Source: Erythrobacter litoralis
Lineage (GTDB): Bacteria; Pseudomonadota; Alphaproteobacteria; Sphingomonadales; Sphingomonadaceae
Direction: 5' to 3'
Assembly (NCBI RefSeq): GCF_001719165.1
Contig: NZ_CP017057.1
Span: forward strand, 2,908,501 to 2,972,500
Length of the DNA stretch: 64,000 nucleotides
This document shows, one piece after another, positions 52,201-59,772 of the stretch; the first letter of the stretch is position 1; every line of letters starts with the position of its first letter. Made by a program: the position numbers and the translations under genes. Below the pieces are notes generated by a model. The model was not told the DNA's origin and made no database searches. It saw only the letters and a program-made list of their open reading frames with translations.

Positions 52201-52375
52201 CAACCGCAACCAGATCGGCGCGGTCGTGGAAAGCCAGCCTTTCGGCGGAGAGGGCCTGTCGGGAACCGGTCCCAAGGCGGGCGGCCCGCATTACCTCGCC
52301 CGTTTCGCGGTCGAGCGCGCGGTCTGTATCGACACGACGGCGGCGGGCGGCAATGCGACCCTGCTCCAGGCCTGA
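49220..52375 (+). CDS. putA: Bifunctional proline dehydrogenase / P5C dehydrogenase PutA (short form)
   Basis: 1051 residues, so a PutA without the N-terminal ribbon-helix-helix DNA-binding domain. The FAD-dependent proline dehydrogenase barrel (about 100-470) has KLFVRLVKGAYWDSEIK and FATHNAYTV; the aldehyde dehydrogenase part (about 560-1030) has ISPWNFPLAIF, AFTGSTETA, ETGGQNAMIVD and the nucleophile Cys842 in GQRCSALR. It oxidises proline to glutamate. Start: TTG at 49220 with AAGGAT about ten bases ahead; the ATG at 49256 lacks an RBS. No palindromic operator precedes it, so it lies outside the island regulon. Confidence 0.95.
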   Translation: MTTPDIPQSTTHMLDRAELRRAYRAEEEACIAERLEQAAPARKLSGEAAALAIRLIEGARAQSASGIDAFLQQYGLDTDEGIALMCLAEALLRVPDARTADALIRDKIAEIEWGERLGESSSTFVNAATFSLMLTGEVLERPEEHQKGMGRTLKSAMNRLGEPVIRRATLQAMRILGGQFVFGRTIEEALKRAAPERAKGLTHSFDMLGEAAMTYADAERYRVAYERAIERLAREATGAIGSSPGISVKLSALHPKYTHFHREQARAEITPIVKALAMKARDANIHFTVDAEEAERLEVSLDIIEALIRDDDIFTRADGSRWEGFGLAIQAYQKRGVPLCDWIAKLARRHGRKLFVRLVKGAYWDSEIKISQVGGYDDYPVFTRKIATDVSYLACAARLFEHDDVIYPAFATHNAYTVAVVKELAQSRPFEFQRLHGMGEEVFEALHEVEGNARTPVRIYAPVGGHKELLAYLVRRLLENGANTSFVNRMGDADVAAEELVTDPVAELAAMKPRRNPAIALPKDIFGADRGGRLNSAGTDLSDPLVLGPLQAEIDRLADRQYYAGPTFPGPESGEIAPITMPHDLTVEVGKRRDATPQEVEDAFARASAIQPGWDSLGGERRALLLEEAADLFEAHTAEFLSLATREAGKTLLDGVLEVREAVDFLRYYASEARRQFGPPIRLPGPTGEENTLSLHGRGVFATISPWNFPLAIFTGMASAALAAGNAVIAKPAEQTPLIAALAVKLCHEAGIPPEAFQLLPGAGEVGQLITADPRLAGVAFTGSTETARAINRTLAGREGPIATFIAETGGQNAMIVDSSALPEQVVRDVVASAFQSAGQRCSALRVLYLQEDVADSMLEMIRGGFEALNVGDPAHLSTDVGPVIDPDAQAALERHVARSEASGRHVMRCPMPDDTARGCFVAPTIIEVDSILELTRENFGPVLHVARFRSQDLGQVIADINATGYGLTLGLHSRIAATRRFVEARVRVGNFYVNRNQIGAVVESQPFGGEGLSGTGPKAGGPHYLARFAVERAVCIDTTAAGGNATLLQA

Positions 52376-52406
52376 CGGCGCTTGCCAGCCGCGCGAGAGG
52401 GGCGGT

Positions 52407-52499
52407 ATGTCGCTTCCCATGCTGACGCGCCTCCCCCGTCTCGCGGTCCATTTCCTCGCGCTTTTCATGCTCGCCTAGAGCAGTGCGGCGCTTGCCGAG
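52407..52499 (+). other. Interrupted signal-peptide coding segment with in-frame amber codon
   Basis: After GAGAGGGG, an ATG at 52407 begins MSLPMLTRLPRLAVHFLALF, then MLA, then TAG at 52476-52478, then SSAALA, in one frame with the ORF at 52500. Together they read as one Sec signal peptide with an ALA cleavage site, broken by the stop at codon 24. Either a nonsense mutation, read-through, or a base-call error. Confidence 0.75.
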
Positions 52500-52961
52500 G
52501 TGCGGATCCATTTCCACAGCTTCGACGGCTCGGTCCTGTGGGGGCGTTATCCGCACACCTCAATCGTGCTCGAAGGCACGCTCGATGAGACGGGCGAGGC
52601 GGTGAACGAGAATTACGGCTTTTCCGCGCGCACGGTGACGCCCACGATCCTGTCCGGCCCGGTCGAACACATGGTGCTGGCCGAAACCGAACGCAACGTG
52701 AAGAACACCAACCGCCATTTCACCCTGACGCTGACCGACCGGCAATATCGCCGCATCGTCGCCGAGGTGCGCGCCTGGCAGAACGCGCCGGGCAAGTATA
52801 ACGACCTGGAAAAGCGCAATTGCATCCACTTCGTCGGGCGGATGGCGGAAATCCTCGGCCTCAAGGTCGAATATCCCGGCGACATGCTGCGCCGGCCCAA
52901 GAAATGGCTCAACCGCGTCACCGTGCTCAATCCCGAGCTCGACGCGGAAATCATCGACTGA
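52500..52961 (+). CDS. Periplasmic LRAT/NlpC-P60-like protein (reading frame after amber codon)
   Basis: 153 residues from a GTG; the natural start is probably the ATG at 52407, upstream of the in-frame TAG. RYPHTSIVLEG near the N-terminus and RNCIHFVGRMAEILGL near residue 103 recall the His (Y-H-G-Y-G) and Cys (NCEHFV) motifs of the circularly permuted LRAT/NlpC-P60 thiol hydrolases. The order His before Cys fits. A cell-wall or lipid acyl/peptide hydrolase is possible, by inference. Without the signal peptide the protein would stay in the cytoplasm. It follows putA and converges with the SLOG gene. Confidence 0.6.
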   Translation: MRIHFHSFDGSVLWGRYPHTSIVLEGTLDETGEAVNENYGFSARTVTPTILSGPVEHMVLAETERNVKNTNRHFTLTLTDRQYRRIVAEVRAWQNAPGKYNDLEKRNCIHFVGRMAEILGLKVEYPGDMLRRPKKWLNRVTVLNPELDAEIID

Positions 52962-52991
52962 GAAGCGGCGTCTTCCGGAATGCCCGGCAGA

Positions 52992-54956
52992 TCACGCCGG
53001 CAGGCCGAGATGCTTTGCGGCATAGACCGATTGCCAGCTTTCGATTTCGCCGACGATGATCTCGTCGACGGCACGCACGAGGTCGCTCGCGGACGAAAAG
53101 GTCAGGCGCTGCTCGTCGCCGGAAATCAGGAGGCCGGTCCGCTCCTCGACCGAGGAAAGCTTGCCCGAAGTCGCGCGCGAGATCGCGGCGAAGCGTTCGA
53201 AATCCCCGAAATAGCGCAGCCCGGCAAGGTTCGCGCCAAGCGTCGGGAAAGCAACGCCGAGAAAGGTGAACAGCTTGGCGGTCGCATCGGGCCATGACGC
53301 CGGGACCAGCCCGGCCGCCGCCGCCGCCGCGATGGCGAGCCAGATCGAGACCGAAACCACCGCGGCGAGGAAACAGCTCTCCGCCGCCCGGTCGATGCGG
53401 CGGTCGACCCGCGCGAGCTGCTTGGCCTTGGCTTCGTGATAGCGGCGCTGGCCGGTGATGTGCGGCAGGACGATCCCCTCGAGCGCGCGACGCAGGAAGG
53501 CACGGTCGATCCGGGCCTCGGGCAGCCCCGCATCGCGCAGCGCATCGCGGCTGAAGCGTTCGGGCCATTCGCCCCGCCCCCCGCGCGGCCAGCGGGCGAC
53601 CGGACGGGCGACGCCCGTGATCGCGATGGCAGGCGCGAACCGCAGATATTCCGCCACGCGCCGCGTCTCGAACCAGCGGCGGTGCCATGCCCGTGCGTGC
53701 CCGACATAGGTGATCGCGAGAATGGCGAGCAGCAGTCCCAGCTCGATCAGCGCAAAGACCCATTTGAGCTCCGGCAGGCCGAGCGGCAGATAGGCGATGC
53801 CGATTATGATCGCGAGCGCGGAGAGCATGAAATTGACCGACATGCCGCTGCGATAGGCATCCGAAAGGCGGCTCGACACGCCATCGGCCCAGGCGAAGTT
53901 CGGCAGCAATTCGCGTTCGATCCGGGCGACGACGCGATCCTCCGGCCCGAGCGCGGCGCGCGCGACATCGAGCAATCCGGCGGCGCTTCCCGCGGCGATG
54001 CTGCCGGGCGCTTCGAAACGGGTCTGGATCGTGCCCGATTTCGCGGTGCGCCCGCCGAACAGCCATTCGATCCAGCGATAGATCCCGAAACCGAAAGACG
54101 ATCTGGGCCGCCATTTTTCCCGCCGCATGCGCTCGACGCTGTGCGCCATGGGGGCGAGCGCGCCGGCGACGATCGCCTCGAGCCGGACAAGATCCGGGCC
54201 GGCCGCCGCGCCGGGGTCGAGATGGCCGAGCTCTTCGGGGCGCGTGAGGATCGTCCAGCTTTCGGGCCGCGCCGGGTCTATCACAAGGACCGGTGTCCCG
54301 GTCTCCAGCGCGGCAAGCACGGTGTGCCCCGTGCCGCCCGCAAGGTCGGTCCGCGTGCGATCCCAGACCGCGACGAGAAGGTCGATCCGTTCGATCATCA
54401 CGCGCCCGGCAAGCTCGACATTGGCCGAACACAGCGCGTCCAGCCGCCGCGCGGCCTGGCCGTCCGCGGGATCGGCGAGACTGCATTCGAGCGCGGCGCG
54501 GATTTCCTCGTCGCGGTCGGCGATTTCGAACAGGTGCGCGCTGTCGGCGAGCGTGCGGATCGCCGCCGCGCGCGCTTCGACCTCGGGATCGGCCGCTTGT
54601 CCGCCGCTGCACAGCGCGGCCACGTCCCCGCGCGTCGCAGCGCCCGCATTGATCGCGCAATTGAGGCCCGCCCCGAACGGCAGAGGCGCGACCAGCGACC
54701 ATCGCCTGGCAAGAGCGATGCGGGCGGCGGACTGGTCTATTCCCCCCGCCAGCAGGGTGAAGAGCCTGATCTCCCGCCCTTCGCCCGCCGCTTCGCAGGC
54801 CAGCCGGTCGATCGCCCCGAGAGCGTCTTCGAGTGCGCGCAGCACCGCCTCGCGATTGCCGGACAGGGCGGGATTGTCCGGCCGGTGGCCGGTGATCCCG
54901 ATGGCGACGTGAGGTTTCCAGCCGGCAGCCGGGTCGTGGGCCGGGTCGTGGGCCAT
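52992..54956 (-). CDS. SLOG-domain protein with SLATT-like membrane module
   Basis: 654 residues. Residues 15-270 show the Rossmannoid SLOG pattern: GITGHRPD (20-27), LLAGGIDQSAA (68-78), APLPFGAG, DLLVAVWD and GGTGHTVLAALETGTPVLVID (207-226). Then come two membrane pairs (about 373-417 and 528-582) with ARAWHRRWFETRRVAEYLRF after the first, typical of SLATT-type 2TM domains. SLOG domains are thought to sense nucleotide ligands and SLATT domains to form membrane pores in prokaryotic conflict systems. ATG at 54956 fits MAHDPAHDP. Divergent from the Sel1-trypsin gene. Confidence 0.75.
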   Translation of the reverse strand: MAHDPAHDPAAGWKPHVAIGITGHRPDNPALSGNREAVLRALEDALGAIDRLACEAAGEGREIRLFTLLAGGIDQSAARIALARRWSLVAPLPFGAGLNCAINAGAATRGDVAALCSGGQAADPEVEARAAAIRTLADSAHLFEIADRDEEIRAALECSLADPADGQAARRLDALCSANVELAGRVMIERIDLLVAVWDRTRTDLAGGTGHTVLAALETGTPVLVIDPARPESWTILTRPEELGHLDPGAAAGPDLVRLEAIVAGALAPMAHSVERMRREKWRPRSSFGFGIYRWIEWLFGGRTAKSGTIQTRFEAPGSIAAGSAAGLLDVARAALGPEDRVVARIERELLPNFAWADGVSSRLSDAYRSGMSVNFMLSALAIIIGIAYLPLGLPELKWVFALIELGLLLAILAITYVGHARAWHRRWFETRRVAEYLRFAPAIAITGVARPVARWPRGGRGEWPERFSRDALRDAGLPEARIDRAFLRRALEGIVLPHITGQRRYHEAKAKQLARVDRRIDRAAESCFLAAVVSVSIWLAIAAAAAAGLVPASWPDATAKLFTFLGVAFPTLGANLAGLRYFGDFERFAAISRATSGKLSSVEERTGLLISGDEQRLTFSSASDLVRAVDEIIVGEIESWQSVYAAKHLGLPA

Positions 54957-55132
54957 GTCCTGCGTCTTCCCCCAGCCTGCTGTTCGCGGCAGGGACAGCG
55001 CCCCCTGCACCGCGGACCTTAACCGCAAGGCAAAGACGGGCACAAGCACGGTTTGTGCGCCCAGGGCGGCACCGCCTCCCTTGACAGGGGGGTGCGAGTG
55101 GCAGAACCCTCCGCTCGCGAGGGAGGCGGGCG

Positions 55133-57400
55133 ATGACACACCGGACCGTTGGGGCGATGGCCATGCTGGCGAGCCTCCTTGCCGCGGCCATGACCTGTCC
55201 CGCGGATCTGCGCGCGCAGGAACCGGAAATCCCGGCCGCCGACCACCCTGTCTACAAAACCTCCGGAACCCCGCGCGCGCCGCAGGACAAGCCGGCCGCC
55301 GAAATCGAGCGCGAAGCGGCGCGGTTCCGCATGCTCGAGGCCGCCTGCGACAGCGGCGATCGCGCGGCCTGCAGCGATCTGGGCGAAGCATACGAGCTTG
55401 GCCTCGGCACGCCGCAGAACCGCCCGATCGCCGCCATCCTCTACCGCGAAACCTGCGAGGCGGATGTGGCCCGGGGTTGCGAAGGGCTCGGCCGGGTGAC
55501 GACCGCACTGCGCGACGAAAGCGCATCGGAACAGGCGGCAGCGCCTTTCGCGCGGGCGTGCGAACTCGGCTCGGCGGGGGGCTGCATCGCTTATGCGCGG
55601 CTCCTCCACAGGGGGGTCGGCGTGCCGCGCGACGAACAGCGCGCCGAGGCCCTGTGGCGCGAAACCTGCCGGTCAGGCGCCGGCGCGGCGTGCCGCGAGC
55701 TCGGCGCCGCGATGATTGCGACGCAGCCGACGGGCGAACGCATGGCCGAAGCCTTGGAACTGCTCACCGGGCAATGCGACGCGCTCGATACCGAGGCATG
55801 CGAGGAATTGCTGCGCCTCGAGGAAGGCACCGCCGGGAGGCCGTCGGAGGCAATCATCCTACACAATGCCTGCTCGGGCGGGAGCGACTGGAGCTGCAAG
55901 CAGCTCGGCGACCGCGCGTTTGTCGGCAATGGAACGGTTCAGGACCGCGATTACGCGTTCGCGCTCTACGACCGCGCCTGCGCGCTCGACGAGGTGCAAT
56001 GCGAAACCGCCGCGATGCTGCGCGAATGGCCCGGCCTGACCGAAGGCTGCGAGAGCGGCGACATGGCCGCCTGCGCGAGGCTGGGGGAGATTCACGACAG
56101 CACCGCCACGCCCCTCGAAGACGCCAACAGGGCCCGCGAATTGCTGGCGGCTGCCTGTTTTGCCGGGATAAGCGATGCATGCGCGCGTGCCGGCGATCTT
56201 GCGCTCACGGTCGATCCCGCAAAGGCGGAGACCCTGCTCGTCACGGGCTGCGATGCGGGCGACCTTGCCGCGTGCAACCGGCTCGCCAGTGCGCTCGACC
56301 GGGGCGATGCGCTGGCGCAGGACATCGCGCGCGCCCAGGCGCTTTATGTGCGCCTGTGCGAAGCGGAATGGTGGTCCGCCTGCAAGACATTGCGCCAGAA
56401 CCTTGCCACATATCCCGACCTGCCGCTCGCCGTGGCAGGCCGGAACTTCGTCCCGCCGATAGAGCCCGACGACCGGGAGACCCTGTTGTCCCATATCCCC
56501 GAGGCAAGCCGGGCCCAGATGGAATATTCGCCCTGTTCGACCAGCACGCTCGAATTTCGCGGCCAGCTCTACAGCGATCTGGTGTGCGATCCGGAGCGGC
56601 GGGTCTACAGGGGCTATCCGCTGGAACCCGGCCAGGCGCCGTGGCAGGCGCTGCTGTGGCGTCCGCGGACCCTGCCGAACGGTCTTGGTCCCCTGTCGGC
56701 CAAGCAGCGTGTCCTGTGCGGCGGAGCGCTGATCCGGCGCGGCTGGGTGCTGACGGCGGCGCATTGCCTCGTCGACAGGCTGGAGACGGGCGAAGAATTT
56801 CCGATCCGCAGCGCCGATTATCGCATCAGGCTGGGCGTCCACCGACCGGCGGGCGATGAGGGGATAAGCTACCCGATCCTCGAAGTCCACGAGCATCCGT
56901 TCTTCGATCTGGGCACCTACGCTTTCGACATCGCGCTCATCCGCTACGACCCGAGTCGCGGGCAGAGCGGCGCTGCGACCAATGCGATCAGGCTGATCGG
57001 CCTCGACGAGACACCGCTGCTGCGGCGCAGGATCGCCCCCGACATGGACGTCTACACCTATGGCTGGGGGCGCACCGAGGTCGAACGAGTGGTCATGCCG
57101 ACCGTGCTGATGGGCGCGAAAATGCAGCTCGAAACGCTCGAGAAATGCACCGAGATTACCGGTTACACCGGCAACCTGCTCAATGCGGCGCTGTGCGCGG
57201 CGGGCAGCGAGGGGGAACAGGCGTGCTACGGGGACAGCGGCGGGCCGCTGATCTATTACGGCGATGCCGACAGGCGGGCGCGCGTGATCGGTGTGGTCAG
57301 TTCGGGCCGGAAATGCGGCACGACGGGCGAGGCGAGCCGTTACACCCGCGTCGCCCGGGCGCGCGAGTGGATCGAACGGACAATCGCCGCCGCGCGCTGA
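55133..57400 (+). CDS. Secreted Sel1-repeat protein fused to trypsin-like protease
   Basis: 755 residues. Signal peptide to about residue 28 (LRAQ). Residues 60-430 consist of Sel1-like repeats with regularly paired cysteines (AACDSGDRAACSDLGEAYELG and similar), as in Helicobacter cysteine-rich proteins. Residues 500-755 are an S1 protease: CGGALIRRGWVLTAAHC with His544, FDIALIRYD with Asp599, GDSGGPL with Ser702, all three of the triad. GGGAGG lies before the ATG at 55133. Periplasmic or surface protease whose repeats may bind the target. An unusual fusion. Confidence 0.9.
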   Translation: MTHRTVGAMAMLASLLAAAMTCPADLRAQEPEIPAADHPVYKTSGTPRAPQDKPAAEIEREAARFRMLEAACDSGDRAACSDLGEAYELGLGTPQNRPIAAILYRETCEADVARGCEGLGRVTTALRDESASEQAAAPFARACELGSAGGCIAYARLLHRGVGVPRDEQRAEALWRETCRSGAGAACRELGAAMIATQPTGERMAEALELLTGQCDALDTEACEELLRLEEGTAGRPSEAIILHNACSGGSDWSCKQLGDRAFVGNGTVQDRDYAFALYDRACALDEVQCETAAMLREWPGLTEGCESGDMAACARLGEIHDSTATPLEDANRARELLAAACFAGISDACARAGDLALTVDPAKAETLLVTGCDAGDLAACNRLASALDRGDALAQDIARAQALYVRLCEAEWWSACKTLRQNLATYPDLPLAVAGRNFVPPIEPDDRETLLSHIPEASRAQMEYSPCSTSTLEFRGQLYSDLVCDPERRVYRGYPLEPGQAPWQALLWRPRTLPNGLGPLSAKQRVLCGGALIRRGWVLTAAHCLVDRLETGEEFPIRSADYRIRLGVHRPAGDEGISYPILEVHEHPFFDLGTYAFDIALIRYDPSRGQSGAATNAIRLIGLDETPLLRRRIAPDMDVYTYGWGRTEVERVVMPTVLMGAKMQLETLEKCTEITGYTGNLLNAALCAAGSEGEQACYGDSGGPLIYYGDADRRARVIGVVSSGRKCGTTGEASRYTRVARAREWIERTIAAAR

Positions 57401-57410
57401 AACGACCCGG

Positions 57411-57438
57411 CCCGGCGCCCCCTCAAGGGTCCGCCGGG
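57411..57438. terminator. Possible terminator hairpin between convergent genes
   Basis: CCCGGCG (57411-57417) pairs with CGCCGGG (57432-57438), with further C/G pairing inside. No T-run follows, so intrinsic termination is uncertain. Confidence 0.3.
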
Positions 57439-57445
57439 CTTCGCA

Positions 57446-57718
57446 TCACGATTCGTCGGAAGCGGGCGCCATCGGGCCGATCGGATTGCCCGTGCCTTCG
57501 AGAGGATCGTCTTCCTCGGGGGTTTCGGTCATTTCCGCCTCGCCCGCCATGGCGCCGTCTTCCATGGCATCGTCTTCCATGGCGCCGTCTTCCATCGCGC
57601 CCTCTTCCATCGGGGCCTCGGCTCCGGTGGTTTCTTCGGCCGCTTCCTCGCCGCCATTGCAACCGACAAGCGCCAGAGCGCAGCCCGCCGCGAGCAGCGC
57701 CGTGAAATAGGTCTTCAT
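57446..57718 (-). CDS. Small lipoprotein with acidic MEDGA repeats
   Basis: 90 residues. MKTYFTALLAAGCALALVGC ends in a lipobox with Cys20. The mature part is almost only Glu, Asp, Ala, Gly and Met, with five-residue repeats (MEEGA, MEDGA, MEDDA, MEDGA) and a TETPEEDDPL tail: an intrinsically disordered acidic lipoprotein. The ATG at 57718 has a GGGGGAAA stretch ahead. It follows the TIR gene by 32 bases on the same strand, so both may share a transcript. Confidence 0.8.
   Translation of the reverse strand: MKTYFTALLAAGCALALVGCNGGEEAAEETTGAEAPMEEGAMEDGAMEDDAMEDGAMAGEAEMTETPEEDDPLEGTGNPIGPMAPASDES
57551..57610 (-). repeat. Four 15-bp tandem repeats in the acidic lipoprotein gene
   Basis: The plus strand reads GGCGCCGTCTTCCAT and three near copies (GGCATC..., GGCGCC..., CGCGCCC...). 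The units are in frame and code for MEEGA/MEDGA/MEDDA blocks, so copy number can change without frameshift. Confidence 0.9.
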
Positions 57719-57750
57719 CTCGATTTCCCCCACAGTGGAACGGTCGATTA

Positions 57751-59772
57751 TCACGAGGACAGCCGCAATAGCAATCGTTCGAGCCGGGGCGAGGATCGCA
57801 GCGGGTCGAGCAGCGCATCGTTGCGCGCGAACAGCATCCCGGGATCGCGCATGTCATAGGCCCTCTCGAGGAGATCGAGCGCGCGGTCGGCATCGCCCCA
57901 TTGCGCATGCACCTGCGCCTGCTGGTAGAGCCCGGCATCGCCATAGGTCCCGACCAATTCCGCCAGCGCCGCGCGCGCCCGCGCATCATCGCCGAGCCGC
58001 GCGAACGTGATCGCAAGCCCGACCTGGCTGAAAATCGGCACGCGTTCCTTTTCGAACGCCGCCTGCGCCCCTGCAAGATCGCCCTGCATCAGCCGGGCAT
58101 TGCCGATCGCGAAATGGGCGCTGGCAAGCCCCGGATTGAGCTTGAGCGCCTGCATCATGCGGCTGATCGTGGCGGAATAATCGCGCGCGAAAAGCGCGAT
58201 GAACCCGGCAGTGCGAAAGGCGAGGGGATTGAGCGGATCGAGTTCGAGCACGCGGTCGATCATCTGCATGGCGAGCGGCTGCTTATCGCCATAGGCATAA
58301 AAGATCGCGACCGAGGCCTGCACGTCGGCATCGCCCGGTGCAAGCTCCTGCGCGCGACGGTAATGCGGAGCGGCCCCGGCCCGGTTGAGCCGCCCGTTAT
58401 TGAGCGCGAAGCCGAGCGCGAGATGGCCGCGAGCGAGCTCGGGCGCGAGCGCGATCGCGCGTTCGGCAGCGGCGATGGAAAGATCGTAGAAGCGCTCGAC
58501 CTCCTCGGCGGACGCGCTCGCATTGGCGACCGCGGCCAGCATTCTCGCGCGCATCGCATGGGCCGCTGCAAAGGCAGGGTCGGATGCTATCGCCGCCTCG
58601 AACTGGGTCAGCGCGGCGCGATCGCTGTTGATCCCGGCAGAAAGAGTGGAAAGCGCCAGTCCGCGCAGATAGGCCTCGTAGGCGGCAGGATCCTCGGTCC
58701 CGCCCACGCCCCGCTGCTGCTCCACGCTCCGAAGCGCGCCTTCGCGTCCGGCAATCCGCGCGACCAGCGAAAGCGCAACGGTCTCGGCGATTTCGGACTG
58801 CATCGCGAACACGTCGGCAAAGGACCGGTCATAGCTTTCCGACCATCGCACGACACCGCCGTCGACCTCGACCAGTTCGACGAAGATGCGCACCATGTCG
58901 GCGGCGCGCTGGACCGATCCGCGCAGGATGTTCTCGACGCCGAGCCGTGAGGCAAGCGCGAATTCGTCGCCGTCCGCGGCCGCTGCCGAACTGGTCGGCG
59001 CCGACACCCTGAGGCGCGGATTGCGCGCGAGAGCCTGACGCAGTTCATTGGAAAGACCCGCGGAAAACCAGCCCTGCTCCTCGTCGCCGGTGAGATTGGC
59101 GAAGGGCAGGACAGCCATCGAAACCGCACCGCCTCCAGCGCCTCCGAAAAGGCCGGCCTGCCATGCGCCCAGCACGCCGACGCCCGCCAGCAGGGCCGCC
59201 CCGCCACCGATCGCCAGCCCGCGCCGGGAAACGCCGCCTGCAAGGGCGGCACGCGGCGATGGCGGCGCTGCCGGCGGCGCGGCCTGCGCGGGCATGGCCC
59301 GGCGGTCCGGGGGATCTCCATCGCCCGAGACCGTCCGCCTGACCGCCGCCAGCACCCGCGCCATTTCGGGCGCATCGGGCGTGCCGGACCAGCCGCTGAT
59401 GTCGAGCAATTGGATCTGCCGGAAACCGAGCGGCGACATCGTGCCGTCGAGCGAAACCGGGACGAGACAACCGCGTTCGCGGCCGCGCTGCGCCTCGTCG
59501 CGGACCCATCCGGATTCGACCGCCTGCCGCGACCACAGCACGACGACGCAATCCGCTTCCTCCAACGCGGCCTCGGTCATGGGCAGGTAATTGACGCCGC
59601 CTTCGATCAGGCCGTCCCACCAGACATCGAACCCGGCCTCTTCGAGCACCGCGATGATCCGCTTCGCCGCTTCGGAATCGGTGCGGGTGTAACTGAGGAA
59701 CAGCCGTGGAGCGGAGGCTTGGCGCTGGTCCGGTGGCTCGTGAGCGTTCGCCATGTCCTCTGCCATGTCCAT
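57751..59772 (-). CDS. TIR - transmembrane - FlgO/TolB-like - TPR protein
   Basis: 673 residues. TIR domain (about 22-150): RLFLSYTRTDSEAAKRI, GFDVWWDG, then WVRDEAQRG, where Glu93 matches the catalytic Glu of NAD-cleaving TIR domains (E642 of SARM1). One membrane helix (about 186-208) follows. Residues 217-345 (VLPFANLTGDEEQGWFSAGL...LRVSAPTSSA) are FlgO/TolB N-like, then TPR repeats to the end. So a cytoplasmic TIR is joined to periplasmic sensing domains. Starts at 59772; the ATG at 59766 has better RBS spacing (AGGGG). Confidence 0.88.
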   Translation of the reverse strand: MDMAEDMANAHEPPDQRQASAPRLFLSYTRTDSEAAKRIIAVLEEAGFDVWWDGLIEGGVNYLPMTEAALEEADCVVVLWSRQAVESGWVRDEAQRGRERGCLVPVSLDGTMSPLGFRQIQLLDISGWSGTPDAPEMARVLAAVRRTVSGDGDPPDRRAMPAQAAPPAAPPSPRAALAGGVSRRGLAIGGGAALLAGVGVLGAWQAGLFGGAGGGAVSMAVLPFANLTGDEEQGWFSAGLSNELRQALARNPRLRVSAPTSSAAAADGDEFALASRLGVENILRGSVQRAADMVRIFVELVEVDGGVVRWSESYDRSFADVFAMQSEIAETVALSLVARIAGREGALRSVEQQRGVGGTEDPAAYEAYLRGLALSTLSAGINSDRAALTQFEAAIASDPAFAAAHAMRARMLAAVANASASAEEVERFYDLSIAAAERAIALAPELARGHLALGFALNNGRLNRAGAAPHYRRAQELAPGDADVQASVAIFYAYGDKQPLAMQMIDRVLELDPLNPLAFRTAGFIALFARDYSATISRMMQALKLNPGLASAHFAIGNARLMQGDLAGAQAAFEKERVPIFSQVGLAITFARLGDDARARAALAELVGTYGDAGLYQQAQVHAQWGDADRALDLLERAYDMRDPGMLFARNDALLDPLRSSPRLERLLLRLSS

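Noticed and set aside
54874..54883. TTGTCCGGCC inside the SLOG gene as an operator
   Set aside because: Only the left half matches; the right half (GGCC) breaks the palindrome, and it is coding sequence.
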